From positions 186,001 through 250,000 of the forward strand of contig NZ_CAADFC020000032.1 of NCBI RefSeq assembly GCF_900696085.1: 64,000 bases of DNA, read 5' to 3'. Below the pieces are notes generated by a model. It was not told where the DNA came from, searched no databases, and saw only the letters and a program-made list of their open reading frames with translations. The stretch comes from Bradyrhizobium ivorense (GTDB lineage: Bacteria > Pseudomonadota > Alphaproteobacteria > Rhizobiales > Xanthobacteraceae). A program made the position numbers and the translations under genes. Below, piece by piece: positions 22,220-30,942 of the stretch (the stretch's first letter is position 1; every line of letters starts with the position of its first letter).

Positions 22220-22930
22220 CGATTCGAGCCTCCTTGGCAGCCTCTTACCGCATTAAAACCACACGGTTAATCGCATGCTAATGACGGACGCACGAAAAGG
22301 ATCGAGTGTTGCCGCCCCGCGACGCTCCCGACGCTTCCCTTGCACGCGGCAGCCAATCAACGTATGTACGGGATGCTGACGGCTAGTACTCCCGGTTGTG
22401 TCGCGTTCAGCCTCCCGGTGCAGCGGTGGAACCTTCGATCCAGAAGATCCCGCCGTGTTTTTCCGGCCCCTCCACAGCCAGCGCCGCGCGCGGCTGACAT
22501 GGAGGGGCGGTTTCGAGCCCGAGCGGCGTCCGGTCCCAGGCACTCTCGCCCGAGGGACGGTTTGAGAACCGGCATAAACGATTATCCGGACCCCTTGGGG
22601 CCTCGATATGCGATGGCCGGCAGGCGCTTCGGCGCCGCGCCGAAGCTTTCAGCAAAAGATACGGCGGTATTTCTCGCCGCCACCATGTTTAGACGGGCCG
22701 ACGCTTAATGCGCCAGACTGTATTGCCGACCAGGATCGCCGAGACGATCGCGCTGACGCGAGGTGAAAGCTTCGCCCGTCGCATCATCCCGGTGGGTTCC
22801 CGCCCGGCACGGCGCCGCCAGACGCGTTTTGGCCTTCCCCTCACCCCCGAATCAGGTGGACCGTCGCGTCACCGGGCGGCGCAGTTTGCGCGCGCCATGA
22901 ACCGCGCCCGCCGCCGTCAAGAGCTGCAAA
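22220..22930. promoter_or_regulatory. Long region between amidase and rne; candidate rne leader
   Basis: The 711 bases hold no gene I can support; one open frame of 122 codons (22340-22708) has Arg/Pro-rich shadow-type composition and no ribosome site. RNase E genes in enterobacteria have long structured leaders that the enzyme cleaves to control its own level. This region could hold such a leader plus the amidase promoter. I did not recognise a conserved leader structure by eye. Confidence 0.35.
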
Positions 22931-25900
22931 ATGCCCAACAAGATGTTGATCGATGCCACCCACCCGGAAGAGACCCGGGTCGTCGTGGTCCGTGGCAATC
23001 GAGTCGAAGAGTTTGATTTCGAGACCGCCCAGCGCAAGCAACTGCGCGGCAACATTTATCTCGCCAAGGTCACGCGCGTAGAGCCGTCGCTGCAGGCCGC
23101 CTTCATCGAATATGGCGGCAATCGCCACGGCTTCCTGGCGTTCAGCGAAATTCATCCCGACTACTATCAGATCCCGGTCGCCGACCGTCAGGCGCTGATC
23201 GAGGCCGACGAGCGCGCGCATCGCGAGGCCGAGGAAGAGCACGAGAACCGCGGTCATCGCCGCCGCTCCCGCCATCGCAACGCCCGCCGCCGTGGCCACG
23301 GCGACCGCGTCCAGAGCGAGGTGATCGAGGCTGCCACCGACCCGCAGGCGCAAGCTCACGAGGCGCTCGAGCAGCCGATCGCGGCCGAGCCCCACGATCA
23401 CGACGTGGCCGCGCACGAGGGTCACGAGCATGAGGCGCACGACCATGCGCATGCCCAAGATCCTGCCCAAGACCATGAGCATCACGACGACCACCATCAC
23501 GATCACGGCGATCATCATCACCATGACGACGCCCATGGTCATGAACATGGTCACGAGCACGCCCACGAAGTGAGCGCGGCGCCGGATACCGACGTCCAGC
23601 CCGACCCGGTCGTCGCGGTGATCGAGGCCTCCGCGGCGTCGGCCGCGCCGGAGCCGGCCGAGCCCGTCGAGATCAATCATGAGCCCGAGCGGGTTTATGA
23701 GGAACAGGCCGAGGAAAACGCTGCGCACGCCGACGACGTGCAGCTTGCGGCCACGGATGAACATCACGCTGCCAGCGACGACGGCCTCGCCGTCGCCGAG
23801 CCCGCCGGATCTGCCGAAGCCGCCTCCGCGGATGCCGGCGCGGCGCCGAGCGAAAACGGCGATGAAGCCGACGACGAGGATGAGGACGACGGCGAAGAGG
23901 CCGAGGAAGACGTCGTCGAGTCCGTCGGCGGCGACGACGTGCTTGAGGAGGTTCCGGAGCGTCCGTTCCGCCCGCGCCGCCAGTACAAGATCCAGGAAGT
24001 GATCAAGCGCCGACAGGTCATGCTGGTGCAGGTCGTCAAGGAAGAGCGCGGCAACAAGGGCGCCGCGCTGACCACCTATCTGTCGCTCGCCGGCCGCTAC
24101 GCGGTGCTGATGCCCAACACCGCGCGCGGCGGCGGCATCAGCCGCAAGATCACCTCCGCCCAGGACCGTTCGCGGCTGAAGGAAGTGGTGCAGGACCTGG
24201 ACGTGCCCGAGGGCATGGGCATCATCCTGCGCACCGCCGGCGCCTCGCGCAGCAAGCCGGAGATCAAGCGCGACTTCGAATATTTGATCCGAATGTGGGA
24301 GACGGTGCGCGACCTGACGCTGAAGTCGCAGGCGCCGACCCTGGTCTACGAGGAAGGCTCGCTGATCAAGCGCTCGCTGCGCGACCTCTATAACAAGGAG
24401 ATCGACGAGATTCAGGTGGCGGGCGATGCCGGCTACCGCGAAGCCCGCGACTTCATGAAGATGCTGATGCCGGCGAATGTGCGTGCGGTGAAGCTCTATG
24501 GCGACGGCCAGCCGCTGTTCTCGCGGATGGGCGTCGAGAGCCAGCTCGACGCGATGTTCTCGCCGACCGTGCAGTTGCGCTCCGGCGGCTACATCGTGAT
24601 CAACCAGACCGAGGCGCTGGTCTCGATCGACGTCAACTCGGGGCGCGCCACCCGTGAGCACCATATCGAGGACACCGCGCTCAAGACCAATCTGGAGGCG
24701 GCCGAGGAAGTCGCCCGCCAGCTCCGCCTGCGCGACCTTGCCGGCCTGATCGTCATCGACTTCATCGACATGGACGAGAAGCGCAACAACCGCGCGGTCG
24801 AGCGCAAGCTGTCCGACTGCCTGCGCCAGGACCGCGCGCGGATCCAGGTCGGCCGCATCTCGCATTTCGGCCTGCTGGAAATGTCGCGCCAGCGCATCCG
24901 CGCCAGCGTGCTGGAGAGCTCGACCGAGCCCTGCCCGCAATGCGGCGGCTCGGGTCACGTCCGCTCGGTCTCGTCGGTGGCGCTGCAGCTGCTGCGCGGC
25001 ATCGAGGAAATCCTGATGAAGGGCGCGACGCACAATCTCGTGGTGCGCACCCGCACCGACGTCGCGCTCTATGTGCTCAATCACAAGCGTGGCCATCTGC
25101 GCGACCTCGAGGACTCCTTCAAGGTGCAGCTCTCGATCGTCGCCGACGCCACCGTGCACGGCACCCAGTCCTACATCATCGACCGCGGTGAGCAGGTGCA
25201 CACGCTCGAGGCCGCGAAAGCGCTGCTGGCGGCGCAGGCCGCAGCCGCGCCAGCGCAGGCCGAAGAGGCCGACGACGACGAGGAATCGTTCGAGTACGAG
25301 GCCGAGGTCGAGACCGATGAGACCGAGGGCCTCGCCGACGACCAGGCGGCCGGCGAGGAAGCCGCTGCCGAGGGCGAAGGCGACGGTCAACGCCGCAAGC
25401 GGCGGCGCCGGCGGCGCGGCCGCGGCGGTGACCGCGAGGAGCGCGAGTCCGCCCAGCCGCCGCGCGAGGACGGCGAGCTCATGCATGTGCTGCCCGAGGG
25501 CGGCGAGGCAGTCGCGACCGAGGACGGCGAAGGCGACGATGAAGAGGGCGACGAGCAGCAAGGCTTTGCGGGCGGCGACCAGGCCGCCAATGGCGAGCGT
25601 CGCCCGCGCCGCCGCGGACGTCGTGGCGGCCGCCGCCGGCGTGGCGGTGGCGGAGCCGATGAAGGTCTTGCGGGATCGATCTCCGACGAGCTGAGCCCGG
25701 CCCCGACGCCGGAGGCTGCCGATGCGGTCGCCGACTTCGAGGGCATGTTGCAGCCGGCTCCGGTGCTCGAGGTGCCCGAGGTGGTTGCCGTGCCGCGCGA
25801 GCTGCAGCCGGCCGAGGCTGTCGCTGCGCCTGCGCCCGAGGTCGTTGAAGCGGCCGCGGCCGTGACCGAGGACGCGCCGGCGGAAACCGACCGCGCCGCC

Positions 25901-26101
25901 CGGCGTCGGTCGACCGTGCGCGAGAAGGTCAGCTTCAGCTCGAGCCCACAGGCGGAAACGCCGGCGCCCACGCTGGTGCAGAGCCCGGCCGAGGAGCCGC
26001 CCCCGGCCCCCGCCCCGCTCGCGGAGCCGGAGCCTGCCGCCGCAACCGAGGCTCCCGCCCGCAAGGGCTGGTGGTCGCGCCGCTTCGGCGGCGGCAACTG
26101 A
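22931..26101 (+). CDS. rne: Ribonuclease E with a large His-rich insertion in the S1 domain
   Basis: 1056 aa. The N-terminal half is the RNase E/G catalytic core: a split S1 domain (about residues 36-90 and 340-395), then the RNase H- and DNase I-like parts with catalytic aspartates in SIDVNSGR and VIDFIDMDE, and the zinc-link CPQCGGSG. Residues about 92-340 are a low-complexity insertion; 155-212 contain 25 His among 58 residues, flanked by Arg-rich and acidic stretches. The C-terminal 200-plus residues are acidic and Arg-rich, as expected for the RNA- and partner-binding half of the degradosome scaffold. It initiates mRNA decay and rRNA/tRNA processing. ATG 22931 gives the conserved MPNKMLIDATHPEETRV start. 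Confidence 0.96.
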   Translation: MPNKMLIDATHPEETRVVVVRGNRVEEFDFETAQRKQLRGNIYLAKVTRVEPSLQAAFIEYGGNRHGFLAFSEIHPDYYQIPVADRQALIEADERAHREAEEEHENRGHRRRSRHRNARRRGHGDRVQSEVIEAATDPQAQAHEALEQPIAAEPHDHDVAAHEGHEHEAHDHAHAQDPAQDHEHHDDHHHDHGDHHHHDDAHGHEHGHEHAHEVSAAPDTDVQPDPVVAVIEASAASAAPEPAEPVEINHEPERVYEEQAEENAAHADDVQLAATDEHHAASDDGLAVAEPAGSAEAASADAGAAPSENGDEADDEDEDDGEEAEEDVVESVGGDDVLEEVPERPFRPRRQYKIQEVIKRRQVMLVQVVKEERGNKGAALTTYLSLAGRYAVLMPNTARGGGISRKITSAQDRSRLKEVVQDLDVPEGMGIILRTAGASRSKPEIKRDFEYLIRMWETVRDLTLKSQAPTLVYEEGSLIKRSLRDLYNKEIDEIQVAGDAGYREARDFMKMLMPANVRAVKLYGDGQPLFSRMGVESQLDAMFSPTVQLRSGGYIVINQTEALVSIDVNSGRATREHHIEDTALKTNLEAAEEVARQLRLRDLAGLIVIDFIDMDEKRNNRAVERKLSDCLRQDRARIQVGRISHFGLLEMSRQRIRASVLESSTEPCPQCGGSGHVRSVSSVALQLLRGIEEILMKGATHNLVVRTRTDVALYVLNHKRGHLRDLEDSFKVQLSIVADATVHGTQSYIIDRGEQVHTLEAAKALLAAQAAAAPAQAEEADDDEESFEYEAEVETDETEGLADDQAAGEEAAAEGEGDGQRRKRRRRRRGRGGDREERESAQPPREDGELMHVLPEGGEAVATEDGEGDDEEGDEQQGFAGGDQAANGERRPRRRGRRGGRRRRGGGGADEGLAGSISDELSPAPTPEAADAVADFEGMLQPAPVLEVPEVVAVPRELQPAEAVAAPAPEVVEAAAAVTEDAPAETDRAARRRSTVREKVSFSSSPQAETPAPTLVQSPAEEPPPAPAPLAEPEPAAATEAPARKGWWSRRFGGGN

Positions 26102-26119
26102 CCTTCCCATGAGTTAAAG

Positions 26120-26144
26120 CGCCCGGTGCAAGCCGGGCGTTTTT
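26120..26144 (+). terminator. Rho-independent terminator after rne
   Basis: CGCCCGG and CCGGGCG form a stem around a six-base loop, followed directly by TTTTT. It begins 18 bases after the RNase E stop. Confidence 0.9.
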
Positions 26145-26185
26145 ATTGGCGAACCGCGCATCAGACGCCGGAGAGAACAGCTTCA

Positions 26186-27418
26186 ATGCAAAGCGCAATC
26201 GTACTTGGTGGCGGCATGGTGGGCGTCGGCACGGCGCTGCACCTGCAGCGGCGCGGCTGGTCGGTGACGCTGGTCGACCGCAGGGAGCCCGGCCGGGAGA
26301 CCAGCTACGGCAATGCCGGGATCATTCAGAGCGAGGCCGTGCGGCCCTATCCGATGCCGCGCGATTTTGCCACGCTGGCGCGGATCGCGATGGGCCGCAC
26401 CAACGACGTCCGCTATCGGCTGGCATCGCTGCCGCAGCATGCCGGCCCGCTGCTGCGCTATTGGTGGCACTCGACACCCGAGCGGCATCGCGAAGCCACC
26501 CTTGCCTGGGCACGCCTGATCGCCCACGCCACGGCGGAGCACGACACGCTGATCCGCGAGGCCCATGCCGACAACCTGATCCGCCGCGCCGGCTTTCGTA
26601 TCCTGTACCGCGATCCGGCCGCGCTGGCGGCGGCGACTGCGATCGCTGAAGAGAACCAGCGCGACTTCGGCGTGAAGTTTCGTGTCCTCAACGGCAGCGA
26701 GCTTGCAAAGGCCGAACCGATCCTGCGCGACGACCTGCCCGGCGCCATTCACTGGCTCGAGCCCTGGACCGTGTCGGATCCCGGCGGTCTCGTCTCGGCC
26801 TATGCCGGATTGTTCGAGCGTCTCGGCGGCACGCTGCTGCGCGGCGATGCGCAGACACTGACCGAAACCAGATCCGGCTGGTCCGTCGACACGGCCTCCG
26901 GCCGGATCGACGCAGCCCATGTCGTTGTCACGCTCGGGCCGTGGTCACCCGATCTGCTGCAAAAATTCGGCTACCGGATTCCGCTGGTGCGCAAGCGCGG
27001 CTACCACATGCACTATCAAGGCGGCCGCTCGCTCGACCTGCCGCTGGTGGATACCGCCATGGGTTACGCGATGGCGCCGATGGCGAAGGGAATCCGCATC
27101 ACCACCGGCGCGGAGCTGACCAGTCCGGACGCTCCTGCGACGCCGATTCAGCTCGGCCACGCCGAAGCCGCCGCGCGCGGCCTGCTCGACATCGGGAGCC
27201 GCGTCGAGCCCGAGCCGTGGTTCGGCACCCGCCCCTGCTCGATCGACATGCTGCCGGTGCTCGGGCCCGTCCCGACGCATCGCGGCCTGTGGGTGAATTT
27301 CGGCCACGGCCATCAGGGCTTTACGCTCGGCCCCGCCACCGGGAAACTGCTCGCCGAAATGATGAACGGCGAGGCCCCCGCAGTGGACACCTCGCCGTAT
27401 CGCATCGATCGGTTCTAA
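26186..27418 (+). CDS. FAD-dependent oxidoreductase, D-amino-acid dehydrogenase-like (DAO family)
   Basis: 410 aa. The FAD-binding motif is VLGGGMVGVGTALHLQRRGW (residues 5-24) followed by the VDRREPGRETSYGNAG loop typical of DadA. The C-terminal DAO signature is GLWVNFGHGHQGFTLGPATG. DadA enzymes oxidise D-amino acids to keto acids and pass electrons to the respiratory chain. Without the alanine racemase gene usually beside dadA, another amine or amino acid is possible. ATG 26186 is preceded by GGAGAG. It ends in a dispersed palindrome shared with dctA. Confidence 0.85.
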   Translation: MQSAIVLGGGMVGVGTALHLQRRGWSVTLVDRREPGRETSYGNAGIIQSEAVRPYPMPRDFATLARIAMGRTNDVRYRLASLPQHAGPLLRYWWHSTPERHREATLAWARLIAHATAEHDTLIREAHADNLIRRAGFRILYRDPAALAAATAIAEENQRDFGVKFRVLNGSELAKAEPILRDDLPGAIHWLEPWTVSDPGGLVSAYAGLFERLGGTLLRGDAQTLTETRSGWSVDTASGRIDAAHVVVTLGPWSPDLLQKFGYRIPLVRKRGYHMHYQGGRSLDLPLVDTAMGYAMAPMAKGIRITTGAELTSPDAPATPIQLGHAEAAARGLLDIGSRVEPEPWFGTRPCSIDMLPVLGPVPTHRGLWVNFGHGHQGFTLGPATGKLLAEMMNGEAPAVDTSPYRIDRF

Positions 27419-27426
27419 TCTCTATT

Positions 27427-27475
27427 GAGCATGATCTTTTCGGAAAACCGCTTCACACTTTTCCGGATCATGCTC
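27427..27475. repeat. Dispersed hairpin repeat between convergent genes
   Basis: GAGCATGATC pairs with GATCATGCTC, and CGGAAAA pairs with TTTTCCG inside it, giving a long hairpin of 49 bases. This element is common in Bradyrhizobium intergenic regions. It follows the oxidoreductase stop by eight bases and its last base is the end of the dctA stop codon, so it likely serves as a two-way terminator. Confidence 0.9.
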
Positions 27476-28809
27476 TAATCCGTCGTCAGCGCCGTCTCCA
27501 TGTCAGTCGGATCGATCTGCCTGGCGAGATTGGCGTTGAGCTTGCCGCGATCGAGTTCGCCCTCCCACCAGGCGACGATCACGCAGGCAACGCCGTTGCC
27601 GCACAGATTGGTCAGCGCACGGCACTCGCTCATGAACTTGTCGATGCCGAGCACGATCGCCATGCCCGGCACGAGCCGCGGATCGACCACCGCAAGCGTC
27701 GCCGCCAGCGTGATGAAGCCGGCGCCGGTGATGCCGGACGCCCCCTTCGAGGTCAGCATCGCCACCACCAGGATCGTGAGCTGCTGGCTGAACGAGAGGT
27801 CGTAGCCGAGTGCCTGGGCGATGAACAGCGTCGCCAAGGTCATGTAGATGTTGGTGCCGTCGAGGTTGAACGAATAGCCCGTCGGCACCACGAGGCCGAC
27901 CACCGATTTGGAGCAGCCGAGCCGCTCCAGCTTCTCCATCAGCGATGGGAGCGCGCTTTCGGAGGACGAGGTGCCGAGCACGATCAAGAGCTCGTCCTTG
28001 ATGTAGGCCAGGAACTTGAAGATCGAGAACCCGGCCATCCGCGCGATGATGCCGAGCACCACGAACACGAACAGCGCGGCGGTCAAATAGAACGTCGCGA
28101 TCAGGCCGACCAAATTGAGGATCGCGCCGGTGCCGAACTTGCCGATGGTGTACGCCATCGCACCGAACGCGCCGATCGGCGCGGCGCGCATCACGATCGA
28201 GATCACGCCGAACACGGCATGCGCCGCATCGTCGATGAACGAACGGATGGTGTGGCCGCGTTCGCCGAGGCTCATGATGGCGAAGCCGAACAGCACCGAG
28301 AACAGCAGCACCTGCAGGATCTCGCCCTGCGCGAAGGCACCGACCACGGTGTCCGGGATGATGTGCAGCACGAAGTCGACGCTCTTCTGCGCCTCGGCCT
28401 GCTTGGCGTAGCCGGCGACCGCCTGGGCGTTCGCCGCCGCGTTGCCGAAGCCCGCACCGGGCTTGATCAGATTGCCGACGATCAGCCCGATCACCAGCGC
28501 GAAGGTCGAGACCACCTCGAAATAGACCAGCGCCTTGACGCCGATGCGGCCGACCTTCTTGGCGTCCTGGATATGCGCGATGCCGGACACGACGGTGCAG
28601 AAGATGATCGGCGCGATCACCATCTTGATCAACTTGATGAAGCCGTCGCCGAGCGCCTTGATCCATTCGTTGGTGGCAAGGTTCGGCCACAGCCAGCCGA
28701 CCAGTGCGCCGAGCACGATGGCGATCAGGACCTGGACGTAGAGAACTTTATACCACGGCTTGGCGGCGGCAGCCGCCGGCGCGCCCGTGGCAACTGACGT
28801 CGTTGCCAT
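27475..28809 (-). CDS. dctA: C4-dicarboxylate:cation symporter DctA (DAACS family)
   Basis: 444 aa. The DAACS fold is clear: the first helices (YVQVLIAIVLGALVGWLWP), the serine-rich HP1 tip VLGTSSSESALPSL, the NLDGTNIY motif in TM7 and the TSKGASGITGAGFI motif of HP2. It imports succinate, fumarate and malate; in rhizobia DctA feeds bacteroids. A strong GAGGGGGAG ribosome site precedes the ATG. I see no -24/-12 sigma54 site and no dctBD genes next to it, unlike classical rhizobial dctA, so its regulation may differ. It lies 83 bases downstream of bioY on the same strand. Confidence 0.95.
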   Translation of the reverse strand: MATTSVATGAPAAAAAKPWYKVLYVQVLIAIVLGALVGWLWPNLATNEWIKALGDGFIKLIKMVIAPIIFCTVVSGIAHIQDAKKVGRIGVKALVYFEVVSTFALVIGLIVGNLIKPGAGFGNAAANAQAVAGYAKQAEAQKSVDFVLHIIPDTVVGAFAQGEILQVLLFSVLFGFAIMSLGERGHTIRSFIDDAAHAVFGVISIVMRAAPIGAFGAMAYTIGKFGTGAILNLVGLIATFYLTAALFVFVVLGIIARMAGFSIFKFLAYIKDELLIVLGTSSSESALPSLMEKLERLGCSKSVVGLVVPTGYSFNLDGTNIYMTLATLFIAQALGYDLSFSQQLTILVVAMLTSKGASGITGAGFITLAATLAVVDPRLVPGMAIVLGIDKFMSECRALTNLCGNGVACVIVAWWEGELDRGKLNANLARQIDPTDMETALTTD

Positions 28810-28839
28810 GTGTCACTCCCCCTCAGAAATGATGGGAAC

Positions 28840-28858
28840 AGCCAAGATCAACTTGGCT
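28840..28858. promoter_or_regulatory. Inverted repeat between bioY and dctA
   Basis: AGCCAAG-ATCAA-CTTGGCT is a perfect 7-5-7 palindrome, 31 bases upstream of the dctA start. It may be an operator for dctA or, as RNA, a hairpin at the end of bioY; it has no T-run, which favours the first. Confidence 0.45.
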
Positions 28859-28892
28859 GCGCAAGTCAAATGGAACTGTGGATGCCTGCCGC

Positions 28893-29510
28893 TTAGCCGC
28901 GGCGATCCGCCAGCCGCCTGGCGGCCCGCACCAGCGCGGCGCCCAGCGCATTCTTGACCAGGGTCGCGGCCATGAACGGCACGACGCCGACCAGCCAGGC
29001 CTTCCCGACGCCGAGCCCGGTGCCGAAGGCGAGCCAGCCGAAACCCGCCGCGAATATGACGGCGTGGCCGATCGCCATCGCCACAAACAGCCAGGTCGCG
29101 CTGCGGTCCCAGCCGCGTTCGGCGAGAAAGCCGGTGACGAACGCGGCCAGAACGAATCCAAACAGATAGCCTGCGGTCGGCCCGAGCAGCGGCGCGAGAC
29201 CGCCGACCGGACCGGCGAACACGGGCATGCCGAGCGCGCCCTCGACGAGATAGGCGATCATGGTCGCGCTACCAAGCCGCCAGCCGTAGGTGGCGCCGAT
29301 CATCAGCACCGCCAGCGTCTGCAACGTGATCGGCACATAGGGCAGCGGCAGGTTGACCTTCGCCGATAAGGTCATCAGCGCAGTGCCGAGCACGACCAGC
29401 ACGATCGCGCGCAGGGCGCCGGAGGCCTCTCCGGCCTGTTCGGGCCACAGCACCGACGCGAGAGGAAAATGCCGCGCGGCGGCGGGCTGCGAAACCGATT
29501 GCACCGACAA
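28893..29510 (-). CDS. bioY: Biotin transporter BioY
   Basis: 205 aa with six membrane helices. The family pattern is visible: AKVNLPLPYVPITLQTLAVLMIGATYG, the YLVEGALGMPVFAG segment and GPTAGYLFGF. BioY is the substrate-binding part of a biotin ECF transporter and can work alone. A TTG at 29510 with CGGAG upstream gives the best start; the frame runs further back only inside the aminotransferase gene. It follows the aminotransferase by 34 bases and probably shares its transcript. No bioMN genes are nearby. Confidence 0.88.
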   Translation of the reverse strand: MSVQSVSQPAAARHFPLASVLWPEQAGEASGALRAIVLVVLGTALMTLSAKVNLPLPYVPITLQTLAVLMIGATYGWRLGSATMIAYLVEGALGMPVFAGPVGGLAPLLGPTAGYLFGFVLAAFVTGFLAERGWDRSATWLFVAMAIGHAVIFAAGFGWLAFGTGLGVGKAWLVGVVPFMAATLVKNALGAALVRAARRLADRRG

Positions 29511-29544
29511 GATGAACTCCGGGATGGCTCGTGAAGATGGCGGG

Positions 29545-30732
29545 CTATTTAAGCCAATGCGCGATCCGCGCAACCGCTTCCTGCATCTCCGCAGCCAAGC
29601 GCGCATAGGAGAAGCGGATGAAGGCGCGGCCGTGGATCGGATCGAAATCGACGCCCGGCGTCGCCGCGACATGCGCCTTCTCCAGCATCTCGTTGGCGAA
29701 CGCGAAGCTGTCGGAGGTGAAGGCGGAGACGTCGGCATAGAGATAGAATGCGCCGTCGGCCGGTAAAAATTTCGTCAGGCCTGCCTTCGGCAGCCCTTCG
29801 ATAAGGATGCGGCGGTTCTCCTGATAACCGCGCTTGATCGCTTCCATCTCCTCGCGGCCCTCGAACGCAGCCTCGGCCGCGATCTGCGACAGCGTCGGCA
29901 CCGAGATGGAGAGGTTCTGCTGCAACCGCTCGATCGGCCGCACCAGCACCTCGGGCACCACCATCCAACCGACGCGCCAGCCGGTCATGCAGAAGTATTT
30001 TGAGAACGAGTTGATCACCAGCGCCTGCGGCGACAATTCGGCCGCGGTCACCGCGGGGAATGCGTAGTCGAGCCCGTGATAGATCTCGTCGGAGATGAAG
30101 CGGATGCCGGCGCTGTCGGCGGCGGCCATCAGGCTCGACAGCGCCTCGCGCGACATCATGGTGCCGGTCGGGTTGGCGGGACTGCCGACCAGCACGCCCT
30201 TCAGCGGCGCCTTGCGATGCGCCGCGAGCAGCGCCTCGCCGGTCAGCGCATGGCGGGTGTCGCCTGAGGTCTCGATCAGTACCGGCTCGCAGCCGAGCGC
30301 GGTCAGGATGTGCCGGTACGGCGGATAACCCGGCACGGTCACCGCGACCCGATCGCCCGGCTCGAACATCGCAAGGAACGCCAGGATGAAACCGCCCGAC
30401 GAACCCGTGGTGACGACGATCCTGTCGGGCGCGACCGTGCAGCCATAGGTCTCGCGATAGTGCCGCGCGATGCGCTCGCGCAGCGAGGGAATACCGAGCG
30501 CCGAGGTATAGTCGATCCGCCCGTCCTGCAGCGCGGCCTGCGCCGCCGCGATCGCCGGCTGCGGCGCGCCTGCGGCAGGTTGGCCGACCTCCATGTGGAT
30601 AACGTGGCCGCCGGCGGCCTCGATTCGCGCCGCGGCCGCCATCACGTCCATCACCATGAACGGGGGAACATCGCTCCGCCCGGACGCAGTCAAAAGGCTT
30701 GTCACACGCTCTCTCAGTGTCGCATCAGGCAT
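29545..30732 (-). CDS. PLP-dependent aminotransferase, class I/II
   Basis: 395 aa, fold type I. The PLP lysine is K245 in SFSKYFCMTGWRVGW; SPANPTG, DEIYHGL and the C-terminal Arg in FIRFSYA are the usual carboxylate- and cofactor-binding sites. Aspartate, aromatic or alanine aminotransferase activity cannot be told apart from sequence. It is divergent from the M48 peptidase gene and upstream of bioY. Confidence 0.9.
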   Translation of the reverse strand: MPDATLRERVTSLLTASGRSDVPPFMVMDVMAAAARIEAAGGHVIHMEVGQPAAGAPQPAIAAAQAALQDGRIDYTSALGIPSLRERIARHYRETYGCTVAPDRIVVTTGSSGGFILAFLAMFEPGDRVAVTVPGYPPYRHILTALGCEPVLIETSGDTRHALTGEALLAAHRKAPLKGVLVGSPANPTGTMMSREALSSLMAAADSAGIRFISDEIYHGLDYAFPAVTAAELSPQALVINSFSKYFCMTGWRVGWMVVPEVLVRPIERLQQNLSISVPTLSQIAAEAAFEGREEMEAIKRGYQENRRILIEGLPKAGLTKFLPADGAFYLYADVSAFTSDSFAFANEMLEKAHVAATPGVDFDPIHGRAFIRFSYARLAAEMQEAVARIAHWLK

Positions 30733-30820
30733 GGATTTCTGCTATTGGCACGGCGTCTCGCCGAATTCAGGTTCCGCACCGGCTACCGCCCCAGACTGGC
30801 CGCATTCGGTGGCTCCTTAT

Positions 30821-30880
30821 AACGCTTTCAGGCCCAGTGAATACCCCGGTTCGCGTGAAGAACAATTGCAAAAACAAGAC
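30821..30880. repeat. Degenerate copy of a dispersed repeat
   Basis: AACGCTTTCAGGCCCAGTGA followed by CCGGTTCGCGTGAAGAAC resembles the repeat at 18098-18145 in order and spacing, but several bases differ and the stem is broken. It lies in the divergent region between the aminotransferase and M48 genes. Confidence 0.4.
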
Positions 30881-30942
30881 GCTGCGTCAGGCCCTCGTCA
30901 GGGCCGGAATCGGCGCGGCCAGCCAGCGCCGGTAGATCGCCC

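Noticed and set aside
22340..22708. 122-codon frame upstream of rne
   Set aside because: No ribosome site; Arg/Pro-rich shadow composition.
22841..26110. 1089-codon leftward open frame
   Set aside because: Antisense to RNase E; its composition is the complement of low-complexity codons.
26941..28797. 618-codon rightward open frame across dctA
   Set aside because: Antisense to dctA, which has all family motifs.
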